DNA of 64,000 nt from Melastoma dodecandrum. Its lineage: Eukaryota; Streptophyta; Magnoliopsida; Myrtales; Melastomataceae. The stretch spans positions 434,001 through 498,000 of the forward strand of contig JARUPY010000134.1 of assembly GCA_029817715.1 (NCBI GenBank), written 5' to 3'. Positions 14,117-25,342 of the stretch are shown in pieces. The notes beneath the pieces are model-generated. The model was given only the letters and a program-made list of their open reading frames with translations, was not told the DNA's origin and searched no databases. Position 1 is the first letter of the stretch. The number at the start of each line of letters is the position of its first letter. The position numbers and the translations under genes are program-made.

Positions 14117-15057
14117 CGCTCGAATTCCATATTAAATTATTGTATTTAAAAAAAAAATTAAATGTATTTACTTGTCCAATCCAAACATATATCTTGTTAC
14201 GTATAGTTCTTACCATATCTTTTTAGGTAAGGCCGTTCTTACATCGCTCTCTTTGCCGAACGCTCGTATTAGAGCTTCGTTGGGCTAAGGTAGTAGAAGT
14301 TCCGTGTTCGGTCCGCTCTCGTGCATTCGTATGACTTGTCTTAAGAAGACGCTACCCCAAATTCTCAATTGTCCTCGTCCAACTGCGTTGAAGTTCGTAT
14401 CTAGTTCGAAATAAATAATTTATCAGTCCTAAGTCGTTATCTCAAATAGTGACTTTGAATTTATAAAGAAGTCGATATTTGACGTAACGATTCTGACTAA
14501 AATGTGAACAAACGTCTCAAATATCGATTTCGTGGATCCTCTTTTACTAACAAAGATTTTGCCCAACACAAAAAATTCTCAAGTCTCACAATATCGATAT
14601 TTGAGACAACGACTTTGCGCATTTTAGCTCTTATTTGGGACAACAATATAGTGGTGATTTGTTGTTGTTTTTTTTTTCTCAACTCCCCTCTAAGGCTTTG
14701 TTCTCGAGTTTTACGTTGAAAAAACGAATTGAAAATAAACTCCTTGAATGAGTCAAATTAGTGGTGCTGAGAAAAATATGAAAATGATGGGAAAAATGAA
14801 TCCAACAATAAAAATAAAAATCATGTATCATCTCTCTGCCTTTGGGTTGGTTTGACATGGGGAAAAATGTGCATCAATTTGTCAAACTCTATTTTCATAT
14901 ATGATTGTCCAAACATAACACATAATAATAATAATATTTATAGTACATAAAATATAAGAAATTATTTTTTAAAAAATTGCATAACCAGAAAAAATAATGA
15001 AGAAGACAAAATCAAAGAATTTTACACGGTTGGTTTTATTTAAAAAATATTTAATTA
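14117..15057. repeat. Second copy of the CRK upstream block
   Basis: About 940 bases repeat 11901-12852 in direct orientation, with small differences: a shorter T-tract near 14668 and a 17-base insertion near 14335 (ACTTGTCTTAAGAAGAC). The joints are abrupt: GAATTC at 14110-14117 on the left and TTTAATTATT near 15050 on the right. It is promoter-side CRK sequence left without its gene. Confidence 0.75.
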
Positions 15058-15089
15058 TTGAACACACGACCTATAAACATTGTCTATCC

Positions 15090-15445
15090 CGGACATGGGT
15101 TGGTAAAGGACATTGTCATTCTATGTGTGCAGGAACCTAGGACAGAGGTTGCTGGCTGGCTGCATTGGCATGGGGAGGGTAATGCTGAGACTGTTGTTGG
15201 ACATGAGAATGACAGAAGCCGTAGGCAGTCTAGATGTGACGTCTTCCTGAATGCACTACAATGCAGTACGACAAAAGAGGTGCATAGCGAATATGAACGG
15301 AAGTCCTCGAAGGGTCGATGACAGCTTGACATGGAAACTGGGGTTGAAATATGTCGCTGGAGTGGCGGAGTTTCTCACCACGGATGAAGCCGGGATCATC
15401 ACCGGCTGCTATCTCCCCCCGTTCACTACGGATCAACATGGAAAA
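15090..15445 (-). pseudogene. CRK kinase C-terminal exon relic (locus A)
   Basis: Minus-strand frames give IDPSRTS, then in a shifted frame CIQEDVTSRLPTASVILMSNNSL and LPMPMQPA. These match the CRK kinase C-lobe end, where functional copies read GLLCVQENAANRPEMTSV. Frameshifts separate the pieces. The rest of the kinase is absent. It is the same relic as at 48735-49145 and 53530-53940, where it sits just left of an SRK gene. Here it is followed by a solo LTR instead. Confidence 0.75.
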
Positions 15446-15557
15446 GATCTAACTTTATATCTCCATCTCAAACAGATGAGAGCACTACACGATCATACTT
15501 ATATTTCTGAAAACAACGATTAACTGTATCTCTGCTTTTTTCTACCATTGTGTTTAC

Positions 15558-15562
15558 GATTT
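15558..15562. repeat. Target-site duplication GATTT, left
   Basis: GATTT directly before the TGTTGG start of the solo LTR. The same five bases follow its CAACA end at 16974-16978. Confidence 0.8.
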
Positions 15563-16973
15563 TGTTGGTATAGGATTGCACTAAGAAGGGGGGTTGAATT
15601 AGCGCCGTAAGAGTTATGACACGTTTTTGTTCACAGAAACGTGGTTCTGTCAGGTCACAGAAATTGGATCTAATGAACAGATTCCCAGTTCTGAGATGAA
15701 ATATCTTATGTGTAAGACACAAAGATTTATAGTGGTTCGGCTAACAATGCCTACGTCCACTCTCCCAGCTCTCACCCTAAGTAGGGCGTATTCACTATGA
15801 TTGGAATATGGGACTTTACATATGCACAATTCTGTCAGAAATGTGACTAATAAATTTGCACGTAATCACGTGTCTAACCCCGCATGCAACGTGTCTGACT
15901 TCGGCTCCTCACTGAGCCCGTGGCTAAATGGCTACCACCCGCCAACTGTTGCTTACAGGCTACCACCTGCTGAACGTGGCTTCACGGCTACCACCCGCCG
16001 AACGTGGCTTACGGGCTACCACCCGCCTTTGCACACAACCTGTGTGACTAAGAACCTGCACAAAGCAAGATTAGCAACTACAGTACTAACCTTCTGCAGT
16101 TACAGAAGACACTCTCTGTTGGCGGTGATCGGCTCGGTGAATGCACAACAGACGCTCTCAGCTTTTACAACGGTGAAGGCACAAGGATTCTGGTAAGCTT
16201 TCGGTAGAACGACGACTTGCAATCATTGCTTCACTCTTGCTTATAAGCTTGTCCGTAGAGGTGAAGTTTCCCAATCAATCCCAACGGCTAGTTGATTCGC
16301 TTGCCATAATTTCCGTGATCTGATCCTGTGGGAAGACTTCCAAAAGCATAAAGCATTACCCTTAGTCACGTCAGATAATAATATAACAAAGTTACCGCTC
16401 AACAAGAGATAATGTCTTCTTCTCAGAAGTTGTTTTCTGCGATAGCAGAACCAGCACATTTCCTTATACGAATTTGACATTGGGATTATAAGTTTCCATA
16501 ATATGGAAACATTCCCTTCGTTGATTTATTCTCACCATATAAGGAAATAAATCTTTCCAAATAACTTAATGTCCATAGATGAACCTATACGTGATCCAAT
16601 AAGGATGTGTGAGATAAATATCTCACGCGCTCGCATATAGGACAATCTCCAATAAGGAAATCGTCACTCACAAAAATATCATTCTGTAAACCATAGCAAG
16701 TACTCCAGTAAGGAGAGTTATAGCAACTGTGACACAGATGCTCATCTTTGTAATAGAGATAGTGGACTCAAAAATAGTAGATCTTGTCCTCAGAACACCT
16801 TTTCGGATGGCTAGATCGTTTCCCCTGTTGAAGTACTCCACATAACTCTTTTACGTATTGCACAGATAACATAGACCATCTTCTACACCCGAAGACCTGT
16901 TCTTTCTGTACACTGAAATAGTACATTAGCAATACATAACCTTTGTCATCATCAAAAGCAGATTATATCAACA
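15563..16973. mobile_element. Solo LTR, probably Ty1/copia-type
   Basis: A 1,411-base element beginning TGTTGGTA and ending TATCAACA, so it has the TG..CA ends and short TGTTG/CAACA inverted termini of an LTR. It is flanked by GATTT duplications. Near the left end it has GCACTAAGAAGGGGGGTTGA and then a GTGGTTCGG..CTACGTCCA phrase, both familiar from plant copia-like LTR sequences (recollection, not a search). It has no gag or pol. The paralogue at 63430-63450 shows the uninterrupted target TTACGATTTCACCGTTAG, which confirms both ends. It most likely formed by LTR-LTR recombination. Confidence 0.85.
15930..16027. repeat. 28-base tandem repeat, 3.5 units, inside the solo LTR
   Basis: Units at 15930-15957, 15958-15985, 15986-16013 and a half unit at 16014-16027. 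Each begins GGCTACCACCCGCC (or CTGCT) and continues with a variant of GAACGTGGCTTACG. Confidence 0.9.
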
Positions 16974-16978
16974 GATTT
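16974..16978. repeat. Target-site duplication GATTT, right
   Basis: Right copy of the five-base duplication. The following CACCGTTAGTG continues the paralogous sequence found at 52648 and 63445. Confidence 0.8.
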
Positions 16979-17099
16979 CACCGTTAGTGTTTATGGTTTT
17001 ACGTTTAGTGTTTTGAGTTTGTTATTTAGGGTGCTCTTAATTAAATGTATTAGCCTTACCATAATTAAAATAAAATAAACTAAGAAAACTAATAGACCG

Positions 17100-17440
17100 C
17101 TGGATTGAAAACGAAATCATCCTAACCACAAGCTTTGACGCGGTTGTCGTAGAAAATTGATTTATAGGTTTGCTTGGACGTGAAGTTCCCGTCCAAGTCA
17201 CGGCAAATGACCATACGGGCCAACGACGGGACAGAGGAGCGAAGAGAAGGGAAGGAGGATCGATCGCGACGGGGATGAAGAAAATGGGGAAGCTTCGAGG
17301 GTTGTGGAGGTGAAGGTCCTCCCATGGACTATCGAAGCGTTGAATACGCCCTAAGAGTCATGGTGCTGGAACTCGACGTGGCAATGGAGTTGAGCTTTGC
17401 TTTGACATTGTTGGCAGCGTAGTTGCATTGTCCTGGCAAA
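17100..17440 (-). pseudogene. CRK 5'-end relic (locus A)
   Basis: The minus strand from the ATG at 17325 reads MGGPSPPQPSKLPHF, then CRDLDGNFTSKQTYKS, which matches the start of functional CRKs (MARPAPPQPLKLP and CNDQGGNFTSSETYGK). The frame between the two parts is disturbed so that the hydrophobic signal peptide is lost, and a stop follows at 17122. Only about 60 codons remain. The same relic is at 52790-53110, 58025-58385 and 63577-63905. 17326-17440 is its former leader. Confidence 0.75.
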
Positions 17441-18099
17441 GATGAAGATCACACCTTTGACTTTATAGCGAAGGTTGTTGGAAAGAAGAAATTTCGGAGC
17501 TCAAATTTGTGTGTAACATCAATGGAAAATTAACAACATTGTCATATTAATGTAATTTAGGTGATTTTATCCGGCCGAAGTTAGACCGCGTCTACAAAAT
17601 AGTCTAACATTTTATACCTGTATATCTTATGATCCAGCTGTTGGATCCATGTGAAATTTTTCACACACATTCTTCATAGTTTTACCTTTTTGTAAAATCC
17701 ATTTTCCCTCCGATCAGACATTCGAGGACAAAGATATCATAGGAACAACACCATCTGTGCAAACTGTTATGCTTTTCCGGACAACCACCTTTATTCCTTG
17801 ATATTGAGAAATTGCACCGTTAGATTTTCATAAAATTTTACAAGCAAACTCGTCTTTAAGTTTCGGATCTGTTGGTTTAAATTTCGATTGAATCGGACAA
17901 ACTTGGCTCCAAAGTTATAATCCAATTTCTGAACTGTGCACAATCTGTGTTCATTGTGATTCGTGATTACGTAACTCTTTGTAATATAATTAAATTTACA
18001 TTGTGTTTGATAAACATGATCATCGCTTATTTACGTAAAACACATGTGAATTCTTGCGCTCTACTATCGCATACCTTAAACGTTGTCTTTTTGTCTATG
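17441..18099. other. Unclassified, AT-rich
   Basis: The first 110 bases are shared with 53100-53220 and 58380-58490 (flank of the CRK relic). From about 17560 the sequence is different and reads like retroelement-derived DNA, but I found no coding motif. Confidence 0.35.
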
Positions 18100-18985
18100 C
18101 ATGTACAATGAACGCAAATTTCGAAGGCCCAGCCCGAACTTCTCGAAGGGTTCTCGAAGGCGTGTATCAGACAGCATGTAAAACTGCGATGTCAAGACCA
18201 TCAAGCGGCTCCCATCACATAAGATACAAAGGGGAGGTGCGGGCCTCCCCGAAAAGATAGAAAATCCACTTGTAATGAACTGTGGGCCCAAGTGTATAGG
18301 CTCGCAGTCACCACCATTCCCCGCTCCCTTTGATCTAGATACTTGATCTGTGGTTGTGGTTGCATGATGTTAGGATTTTAGGATTTTATCGTCGCATGTT
18401 GTTTGCTAAATCAACACACATGAGTTCGCTCAAAAAAGCTCGAATCGGGCCCAACGCCCATAAAACATTGACATGAGTCCGGAGTCATGCATGGATTGGG
18501 TCCGACACCCGTTAACCAAAAAGCAAACTTTTGGAACAAACACCACATTTTTACATGTTTAGATGTAAGAGTTAGTAATTAGGAATCCTCGAACCCTACT
18601 CTGATTTTCCAACTAAAACCAGTTTTCAATACTAAGTCGGTGACGACTCCGTAATAGTTTACCTAGGTTATACAACCTTTTTACGGAGCCATTTTGGATG
18701 AGGAACTGACGACACAAGTCGCTCCCTAAGTCTTTCACAAGTTCCCAAATGAGGCCTTACGCAGTCTGTCGCCTTTAGGAAACTAGAGACGGTTGGCGAA
18801 ACGTCCCGCGGGTCCCTTCGGAAACCAAGGAAAGATTCAACCAATTTCCCTTCCGCAGCGTCCGACGTTTGAGTCGTGACGTCGACCGGTTAGGCCTTGG
18901 TAGAGCGGACCCGGATCATTGGGTCGTCCGATCCGCCACGCGAATGCTAGGCCGGAAGGCGCGCGTACAGCGAGCGTCAAATCAA
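18100..18985 (+). mobile_element. Tat-like LTR-related fragment, copy 2
   Basis: Same orientation and landmarks as copy 1: GACATGAGTCCGGAGTCATG near 18469, a variant TGACGACTCCG near 18640, ACCTAGGTTA, GGAGCCATTTTGGATGAGG near 18686 and GGAAGGCGCGCGTAC near 18954. It retains about 240 bases (18705-18945) lost from copy 1 but present inverted in copy 3 (the GTCGACCGGTTAGGCCTTGG segment). It lies just left of serpin relic B, as copy 1 does for serpin relic A. Confidence 0.55.
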
Positions 18986-19102
18986 ATATTCTACTGTTTC
19001 GACAGCAGTTGTGTGCAAGCCTCGTACATAATAGCCGGAAAGAGACAGCTTGCGAAAGAATTTAAAGATTTTTAGGTTCTCCACCTTCCTTATCAATAGG
19101 TG

Positions 19103-19607
19103 GAGGATGATGAGCGTCGGGTCACGATGATAATAATTTATCGCAATGCACGGGACGGATTAGCGAAGTAGTGGAGAAGGCGTCTTCGATTCCTCGATCG
19201 GCACTTGCCCAAGGAGGATGAAAAGATAATACTCAGCGAATTTCCCATCCCAAAACAAGAGCACCAAATTTGATGCTTCTCTTTATGTGAAGAGGATGCG
19301 ACTGACACTTACATTTATGCTGACCGGAGATTTTTCTCCAGTAGCGCATTTTCCGGGGAATAACTACCTCGGTGGAGAGGTAGTCACCGAAGAAGGCACA
19401 GAGGCCACTTCCTTATATGTTATGAGGACAGTTTCCTCATGTCGATATCAGAAATCGACAAACTTCATTGCGGAGCACCCTTTCCTGTTTTTCATCATGG
19501 AACGCAACTCGGGGGCGATTCTTTTCATCTGTCAGGTCCTTAATCCTCGAGATGGCCGATGGCATGGTATTGTGAAGGCTATTCACTTTCTGGAATCTAC
19601 AGATTGA
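19103..19607 (+). pseudogene. Plant serpin relic, copy B
   Basis: Sister of the relic at 3393-3907. Begins EDDERR and NARDGLAK, then a 1-base deletion creates an in-frame TAG near 19169, and a further deletion follows near 19175. The C-terminal part from 19287 is better than copy A: the hinge-like EVVTEEGTEATS, then FIAEHPFLFFIMERNSGAIL and CQVLNPRD in one frame to a stop at 19605. The serpin N-terminal half is missing. It has no start of its own and is not expected to make a functional inhibitor. Confidence 0.85.
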
Positions 19608-21345
19608 AACCTAACACTAGTTCTGATGGGAATTACAAGCGGCTTCCTCAGTTCAGATATTTGTTACAAATATCAAAAACCAAAATGTAATTCTGGAAAG
19701 TATTTTGCAACCTGCACTCTTTCCTTATTTTGTGTGGTGTGTTTATGAAGTTGCAAGGATGTGTCATTTCTTAAGCATTCTGATTAGCCAGGTGCACTTC
19801 TCCAGGTCAGGTGGTGATGACCTACCTCTCTGGATAGGTTATCTAGGATCACGATCCTTCAGAGGATAGCCACTGGTCTATTTGGATCAAGCGGGTTTGG
19901 ATGATTGTCGCAGTCTGCAGTCTTGGTTGAAATGACTAAGGCTGGGCACCACCCCGAAATATGAGTTTTCGGATCAAACCTAGTTCAACAATGTCGGTGG
20001 AGCGTATGGTGGTTGATTCCACAAACCAATATGTTTCGGATCAAAAAACATAACAGGTGGTCCCAGGATAATTGGTTTAATAGCAACCTTAACAACACGC
20101 TTCTCGATTACATCTGTTGGCCCCTCGCGTTGGGTAAGTGCGCAGTGGCAATGCTCAGCTTAGCTGCATTGTCATTTGTCTGCAAGGTTGTACAAAAGTC
20201 AGAAGAACCCTTGCTTCGAACCGCAAGGGGTCGTAATCATTTGGAACAGTCTGCTCGTTCGGACCAAATAAGCCAACAGAAATTCCGCCAGTATTTGTAG
20301 AAAGATTATTAGTCGACAATGCATTCGACACTTGATTTGGGCTGGATTTGGAGAGGAATAAAAAATCGATAGGAATTGGTAAAATGACGGCCGTGATGCT
20401 TGTTCTGCGATGATCTTGTACATATCGATTTGATTCGACACTACGGAATGAGTTCATCCGTGGACAATAGCTGAAGTGGAAGTTCTTTTATAGAACCACA
20501 GTTGAATCATGTATACAGAAATATGGAAAAGACAGTGATCCGCTCATGATCATTAAGGGTTCCTATGAACTTTTAAAATCTCACCGAGAACGGGAACTAA
20601 CAATCACGAGTATACGCCGTTGGGGTAATGTCCTCTGCAGTAAGACATCCTATTGTATTTCCAGTCATATCCGAAACCGAAACTTGAGGACGTTTGTCGA
20701 TGAATAATTGAGGCGAATTGATAGCAATGACATTATAAAAGAACTGAAGCGAATGAAGAACTATTGACATTTTACGTGGACTTCCATTCCTCATTTAACT
20801 CAATCCGAACCAAATCTCTCAGGTTCTCATCCATGATTATCGATCGAAGCGCGACATCTGCATTTGTAGGGAAGGCCTCTGTCCTTCGGCCGCCGACCAG
20901 AAGAGGGGCTTTCAACTCTGTCAATATCACTTAAGGGCGGGCATACTCAGACCTGTATGTGAGAGTAGGAGCATTAAATAGAGAGGAGATCCCCGTGAAG
21001 CCAAGAGGCTGCAGGGATACTCAAGTAGCAGAGGTTGGAGGCCGGTGCGTGGAGGTGGCAGAACTCCAGTCGTGCTTCAGGGAGGGATCGCCTTGCTGGT
21101 GCAGAGCCTCCGAGGTCAGTGGATACTTTGGCCAGCTGACTTATAGAATTTGCAGCAGGTTCCCCATTTTCAGGTTGGCAGAGGGAGGTTTTCCATTGCT
21201 TCGACATAGACCCACCTCTCAAGTCGGTCTGCCCTGGCGTTTGAAGTGCCTGGGAGCGGCTGTGAGGGAGAAGGAAGTTGGAGAGAAGAGGCTCTGTTTT
21301 GCGTCGTCTGTCCTACATGCAACAAAAATGGTTTCTAGCAGCTAA
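19608..21345. repeat. Conserved spacer of unknown nature, copy B
   Basis: Counterpart of 3908-5715. The minus strand holds an open frame at 20155-20457 of 100 codons (NQVSNALSTNNLSTNTGGIS, GLFGPNEQTVPNDYDPL), which in copy A is split by an indel, and another at 20597-20794 (MRNGSPRK.., LFIDKRPQVSVSDMTGN) conserved at 40071-40268. No family recognised; possibly a dead gene. Confidence 0.5.
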
Positions 21346-21456
21346 TACTTAACCCTGAGCCAAATATGAATTCGAAAAGTGATGATTAAGGCATAAGCAT
21401 GCCACGCAGTAAAATAGGAGAACCGAAGGTCAAGTGAGATTGATCTCGTGCAGTAC

Positions 21457-21745
21457 CATGAGAATCTCATTCCCAATCACGAATTTATCAACAATGCACA
21501 GTTTACAGAGAATTCCCTTCATGGTGCCATAAACCGACGTTCAACTAGACATCAACAAGAGACAATACTTCCTTCAGCACAACAACTTCCTGTCCCTCCC
21601 AGCGGTCCAGCAGCCACAACGACCTCAAACAAGGAGCGTAGATTTCCAATCGCAAGTTCTCAAGACGACAATCCTCGTCGCTAAAAGGATCGTAGTAACT
21701 ACGGATCTGAAAATCAATCATCGTTGTGCGAGAGTATATGTTCAA
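21457..21745 (-). pseudogene. FBD F-box exon-1 tail relic, unit B
   Basis: Minus-strand frame LENLRLEIYAPCLRSLWLL, DRWEG, VLKEVLSLVDV aligns with the LRR end of FBD exon 1 (PHLRSMRLQGQWEG and VMSLVDVELNF). It then loses about 20 residues and continues as VDKFVIGNEILM to the donor near 21456. The upstream F-box part is missing. It is longer than the relics of units A and C and matches that of unit D. Confidence 0.75.
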
Positions 21746-22033
21746 ACAGAGAAGGTTCTGCTACAGTCGAAACAAGCTTGTTATAGCAGTAAAAATTCTA
21801 ATGCAATCGAGATACGAATGACATAGGACGTACATTTAGCAGCAAAAAGCCTTCAGCCCCAATGAATACAGATGTTTAATATTCGAACCTTGGGGCGGCA
21901 CATATGCACACACTTAGTAAGAGTATCACACAGAGAAAGGCTATACAAACCTTGGCAAAAAGAAGGGCTGAAAGTGTACTAAAAACACCAAACAAGCTCC
22001 GGATAATTTAAGTCAATCCAGCCAGGAACTGCC
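21746..22033. other. Spacer between FBD relic and FBD gene, unit B
   Basis: Shared with 5898-6136 and 41214-41476. No gene seen. Confidence 0.4.
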
Positions 22034-24359
22034 TCATTTAAAAGGATAATTGAATACGACTTTCGCAGCTTTTGATCCTCTCGGGTAGCCTAGAATATCT
22101 GTTGCAACTTGGAGCACCTCCCGTGCATCGTCGGCTTCTTTTAGGTATAGGACAGGATACCCCCATGACCATTTAGCACTGAAATTGATGACCATCTTCT
22201 CCAACACTTGAGCATCTCGGAGAAGAAATTTTATCAGGGATAGCCACTTTTTTTTATTTGGTAAGCGGGCTAGCCAATACATTGGTTCAGTACCATAATG
22301 GGGTGGGAATCCTATTATCTCAATGTTCCTGATACGGCTGGTAAATCTATTCCAGGATTTAAATTTGTTACAGAAAGGAGCCTTATTCAGAGGAATCGCC
22401 TGCAAACAGAAAAGCGAGGTAAGAACTAAACAAACTCACATTCCCTCGACTTGAGGAATGCCAAAAGCCTAGGAGACGAACAATTGGGAGAACATCGGCC
22501 GCCAAACAACATGGTTTCTTCGAATCTCTTCCATCCAGCCCAAGTTATCTTCAGTTTCTCCCACCATTTGTTTAAGGGTTGAGAAATTGCAAAAGTTGTA
22601 TCTTAGCTAACATTTTGAACACATGACAAACAAAAGGATAAAAGCAAGAGCACCAAAAGATAAATAAAATGTACAGCATTGTTCTTTCTTGAACATCACT
22701 TCCAAGTAACAAAACAAACCGGACATCTTCAGTGAGTAATAATACAAGAAACATACCTTGAAGTGCATTTCGGGAGTGAAATCTAATACCAATGTTTCTA
22801 CATTCGGAGCACACTCCAATACTTCTGGTATTTGTCCAAGAGAATACCAGTCGGCTGAAGTTGTGATAGTCAGGTGTCGACATTTCAGTTCCAAAGAGGC
22901 ATCCCCATTCCCCTTGTAATTATGGAGATCCTGGAAGTGCAGCAAACAAAGAACAGTGATATCCCCCCTAATGTTAGGACAGCCATCAAATACAGCATAT
23001 GTACAGATGTTATGATGCAAGGCAAAGAAAATTTCAGGAGATGAGATTATGTAAACATTTCTAGTTCATTTCTGTGAAATTCCCAGAAGAAAACTACTAA
23101 AATTAACTAATACGACACAAGGCAAAGAAACGTAAGGGGGTGAGATCATTTAAGCATTTCCATTTTTCTTTGCAATTCCTGAAATAAAACCCATAAAATT
23201 AACATAAGTATGCAACAAAAAGATGGTTCCTAGCAGATAATACCTAACCATGAGCCAAATCTGAACTCGAAAAATGATGGGCCTAGCATAAGCACCCCAA
23301 CGCAGTAAAACAGGCAAAGACCTGAAGGTAAAGTGAGATGAATCTTGCACCGTACCGTACCATTAGAATCTCGTTCCCAATCACGACTTTATCAACAAAG
23401 CGCAGTTTTCTAATAATTCCCTTCATGGTGCCGTAGATTATATCCGAATTAGTTTCATCGATTTCCAAACTGAAATTCAACTCAACGTCAACCAGAGACG
23501 ATACTTGCTTCACCACAACAACATCCTTTCCCTCCCACCGGCCCAGCAGCCGCATTGACCTCAAGTTAGGGATAGAGATTTTTAAGCAGAAGTTTTTGTG
23601 ACGACGCTTCTCATCCTCCTCATCTATATACTCATCGGGTAAATAACAGTACCTACGGATAACCAACTCCCTCATCACCTTCGAGAAGATCCTGATACAA
23701 TTCATACCATAACAAGCTTCCAGTGTCAGGGATTCCAATAGGGGAGACCCCTCCAAAACCCCATTAATCACTTCATCCACCAACTTGGTGCGGTGAACAC
23801 TCAACACCTTCAGCGAACTCCAACTTATCGTCCCCAAAAAGGATGGAAACCCACAATACTCCAACCGAAGCCTCGTCAGGGATTCGAACCGCAGCAAAGC
23901 CCTCGGCAAGACGTAGGTGTCAACCACAACGCCATCCTCAAGTCCGATGCGCAAGTCCTCCACACGGCGGACTACAGCAAACCTAATCCAGCGGTCGACC
24001 ATCCCCTTCAAGCCGTCATAATAGTTCAGGTCGAGGAGGTGGAGCTTGCGAATAGTGGGGGACGTGCACATGAGCAAGAACAGTTCAACAAACTCGAACT
24101 CACCCTTCACCACCCAATTCCTGGTCCCAAAATCGACGGAGACGGCCGAGATTTGAGTCCAGAGGGAGTACCGGCGCCTGGAGAGGGCGCTGGTCTTGAC
24201 GACGTCCTTGATGTCGAGAAAGGAGAGCACGTGTAAAATTATGGAATCTGGAAGGGCGCTGATGAGGCCGCCGCACGCCGCCGCATCAGACGGACGTGAT
24301 CGTTTCCTGGTGCTTGTACTTCGAGAAGCCGAACGCGGAGGATCGCCGGCCTCCTCCAT
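22034..24359 (-). CDS. FBD-type F-box/LRR protein, unit B (intact)
   Basis: Exons 24359-23361, 22930-22757 and 22399-22034, all phase-0 joints, 512 aa. Residues 1-30 are basic (RKRSRPSDAAA). The F-box is at about 31-67 (ALPDSIILHVLSFLDIKDVV), with the usual tryptophan of SRRWYSLW replaced by arginine (SRRRYSLW). LRR-like repeats (ESLTRLRLEYCGF, SSLKVLSVH, LLESLTLEACYG, NLRSMRL) follow up to about 390. The FBD domain is in exon 3 (NIEIIGFPPHYG, LIKFLLRDAQVLEKMVI). Expected role: SKP1-binding substrate adaptor of an SCF E3 ligase, target unknown. Oddity: exon 3 has a 10-11 residue in-frame insertion near 22245-22275 (ARLPNKKKW) not seen in units A, C or D. It lies downstream of CRK B on the same strand, with an intact GGGCCGA inverted pair ahead of the ATG. 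Confidence 0.85.
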
Positions 24360-24416
24360 GGTTGCGGTGGGAGCGCCTCCGGTCGACTAGCGGGAAGAAT
24401 CGCCGCCCTTTTATAG

Positions 24417-24452
24417 TTGGGCCGATGTTGACGTGATGGTGAGTCGGCCCAA
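24417..24452. promoter_or_regulatory. Inverted TTGGGCCGA/TCGGCCCAA pair upstream of FBD gene B
   Basis: Arms at 24417-24425 and 24444-24452, spacer 18 bases, same distance from the FBD start as in units A, C and D. Confidence 0.5.
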
Positions 24453-25342
24453 CTAAAAGGACAACAAATCACGCATGACTGAACAGAATGAGTTTCATAA
24501 TAATTAATCATTTATAAAACTAAATTAATTAATTAATTTTTCATATAATAATTATAGAAAAGTTTGAAAAGTATTTCATTTTTGGTATGATGATTTTTTT
24601 TCATAATTTCTATTTAAATACTAAATGAAAGTAAGTGAGATCTGTGTCCCAGAATATAAGTCCAAGGAAGGAAAATCCAGGAAGAAGGTTATTATCGATA
24701 TACTGGGCGAAGGAATCACCGGGCGACGGGATTACCATGGGCGATAATAGGTTGACGAAGCGACAAGCAATAGTCAAAGTAGGCGAGCGGGGAAACTCTA
24801 TGACGAAGGTCAATGGGCGATAAGTCGATCAGTCAACTGTTAGGGAATACTCTAGAAGATCTCGAGATCTGAAAAGACATTGTTGCCAAGTTTGCTCATA
24901 TTGAAAGGACATGTAATATATGTGCAATACATAGTTACCGTATATACATAGGTCTAGCTTAACATAAATACTTATTCTTAGGCATTGTACAAAACACTTA
25001 TCTAGATGGCATCGTCGATGTCATCCGTAAGTACTTCCGCTTAAGGCTGGTCATCCGTTGTCTTCACCTCTTCTTTTCATTTATTTCATACGGTGACCAC
25101 ACATTCACAAATCCTCCGGGCACCAGTTGACCCGTAGTGCCAGAAATTTCCGACATGATTCGATTCGACTTGTCCGCGGTCAAGAACGTAGAATTCGTCA
25201 GTGGCAATGGAGTCCAATAGAAAGCAACAGCCCTGGATTCCACGATCGTCACGAACCAGAACGCGGAAAATGGACTACTGAAGTAATGGAAACAGTGGGA
25301 AAAGTGGTTAGGTTACGGAGAAACATGACATGCATATGTTTT
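24453..25342. other. Intergenic region B, with foreign insert
   Basis: The first 170 bases match the other units, then from about 24626 to at least 25050 the sequence is unrelated to A, C and D. It includes GTTAGGGAATACTCTAG near 24840 and ATAAATACTTATTCTTAGGC near 24966, which look like plant LTR sequence, but I could not fix both ends. No gene seen. Confidence 0.4.

Noticed and set aside
24839..25050. A second solo LTR in the CRK B to FBD B intergenic region
   Set aside because: The left end TGTTAGGG is suggestive, but I could not find a matching CA end or a target duplication.
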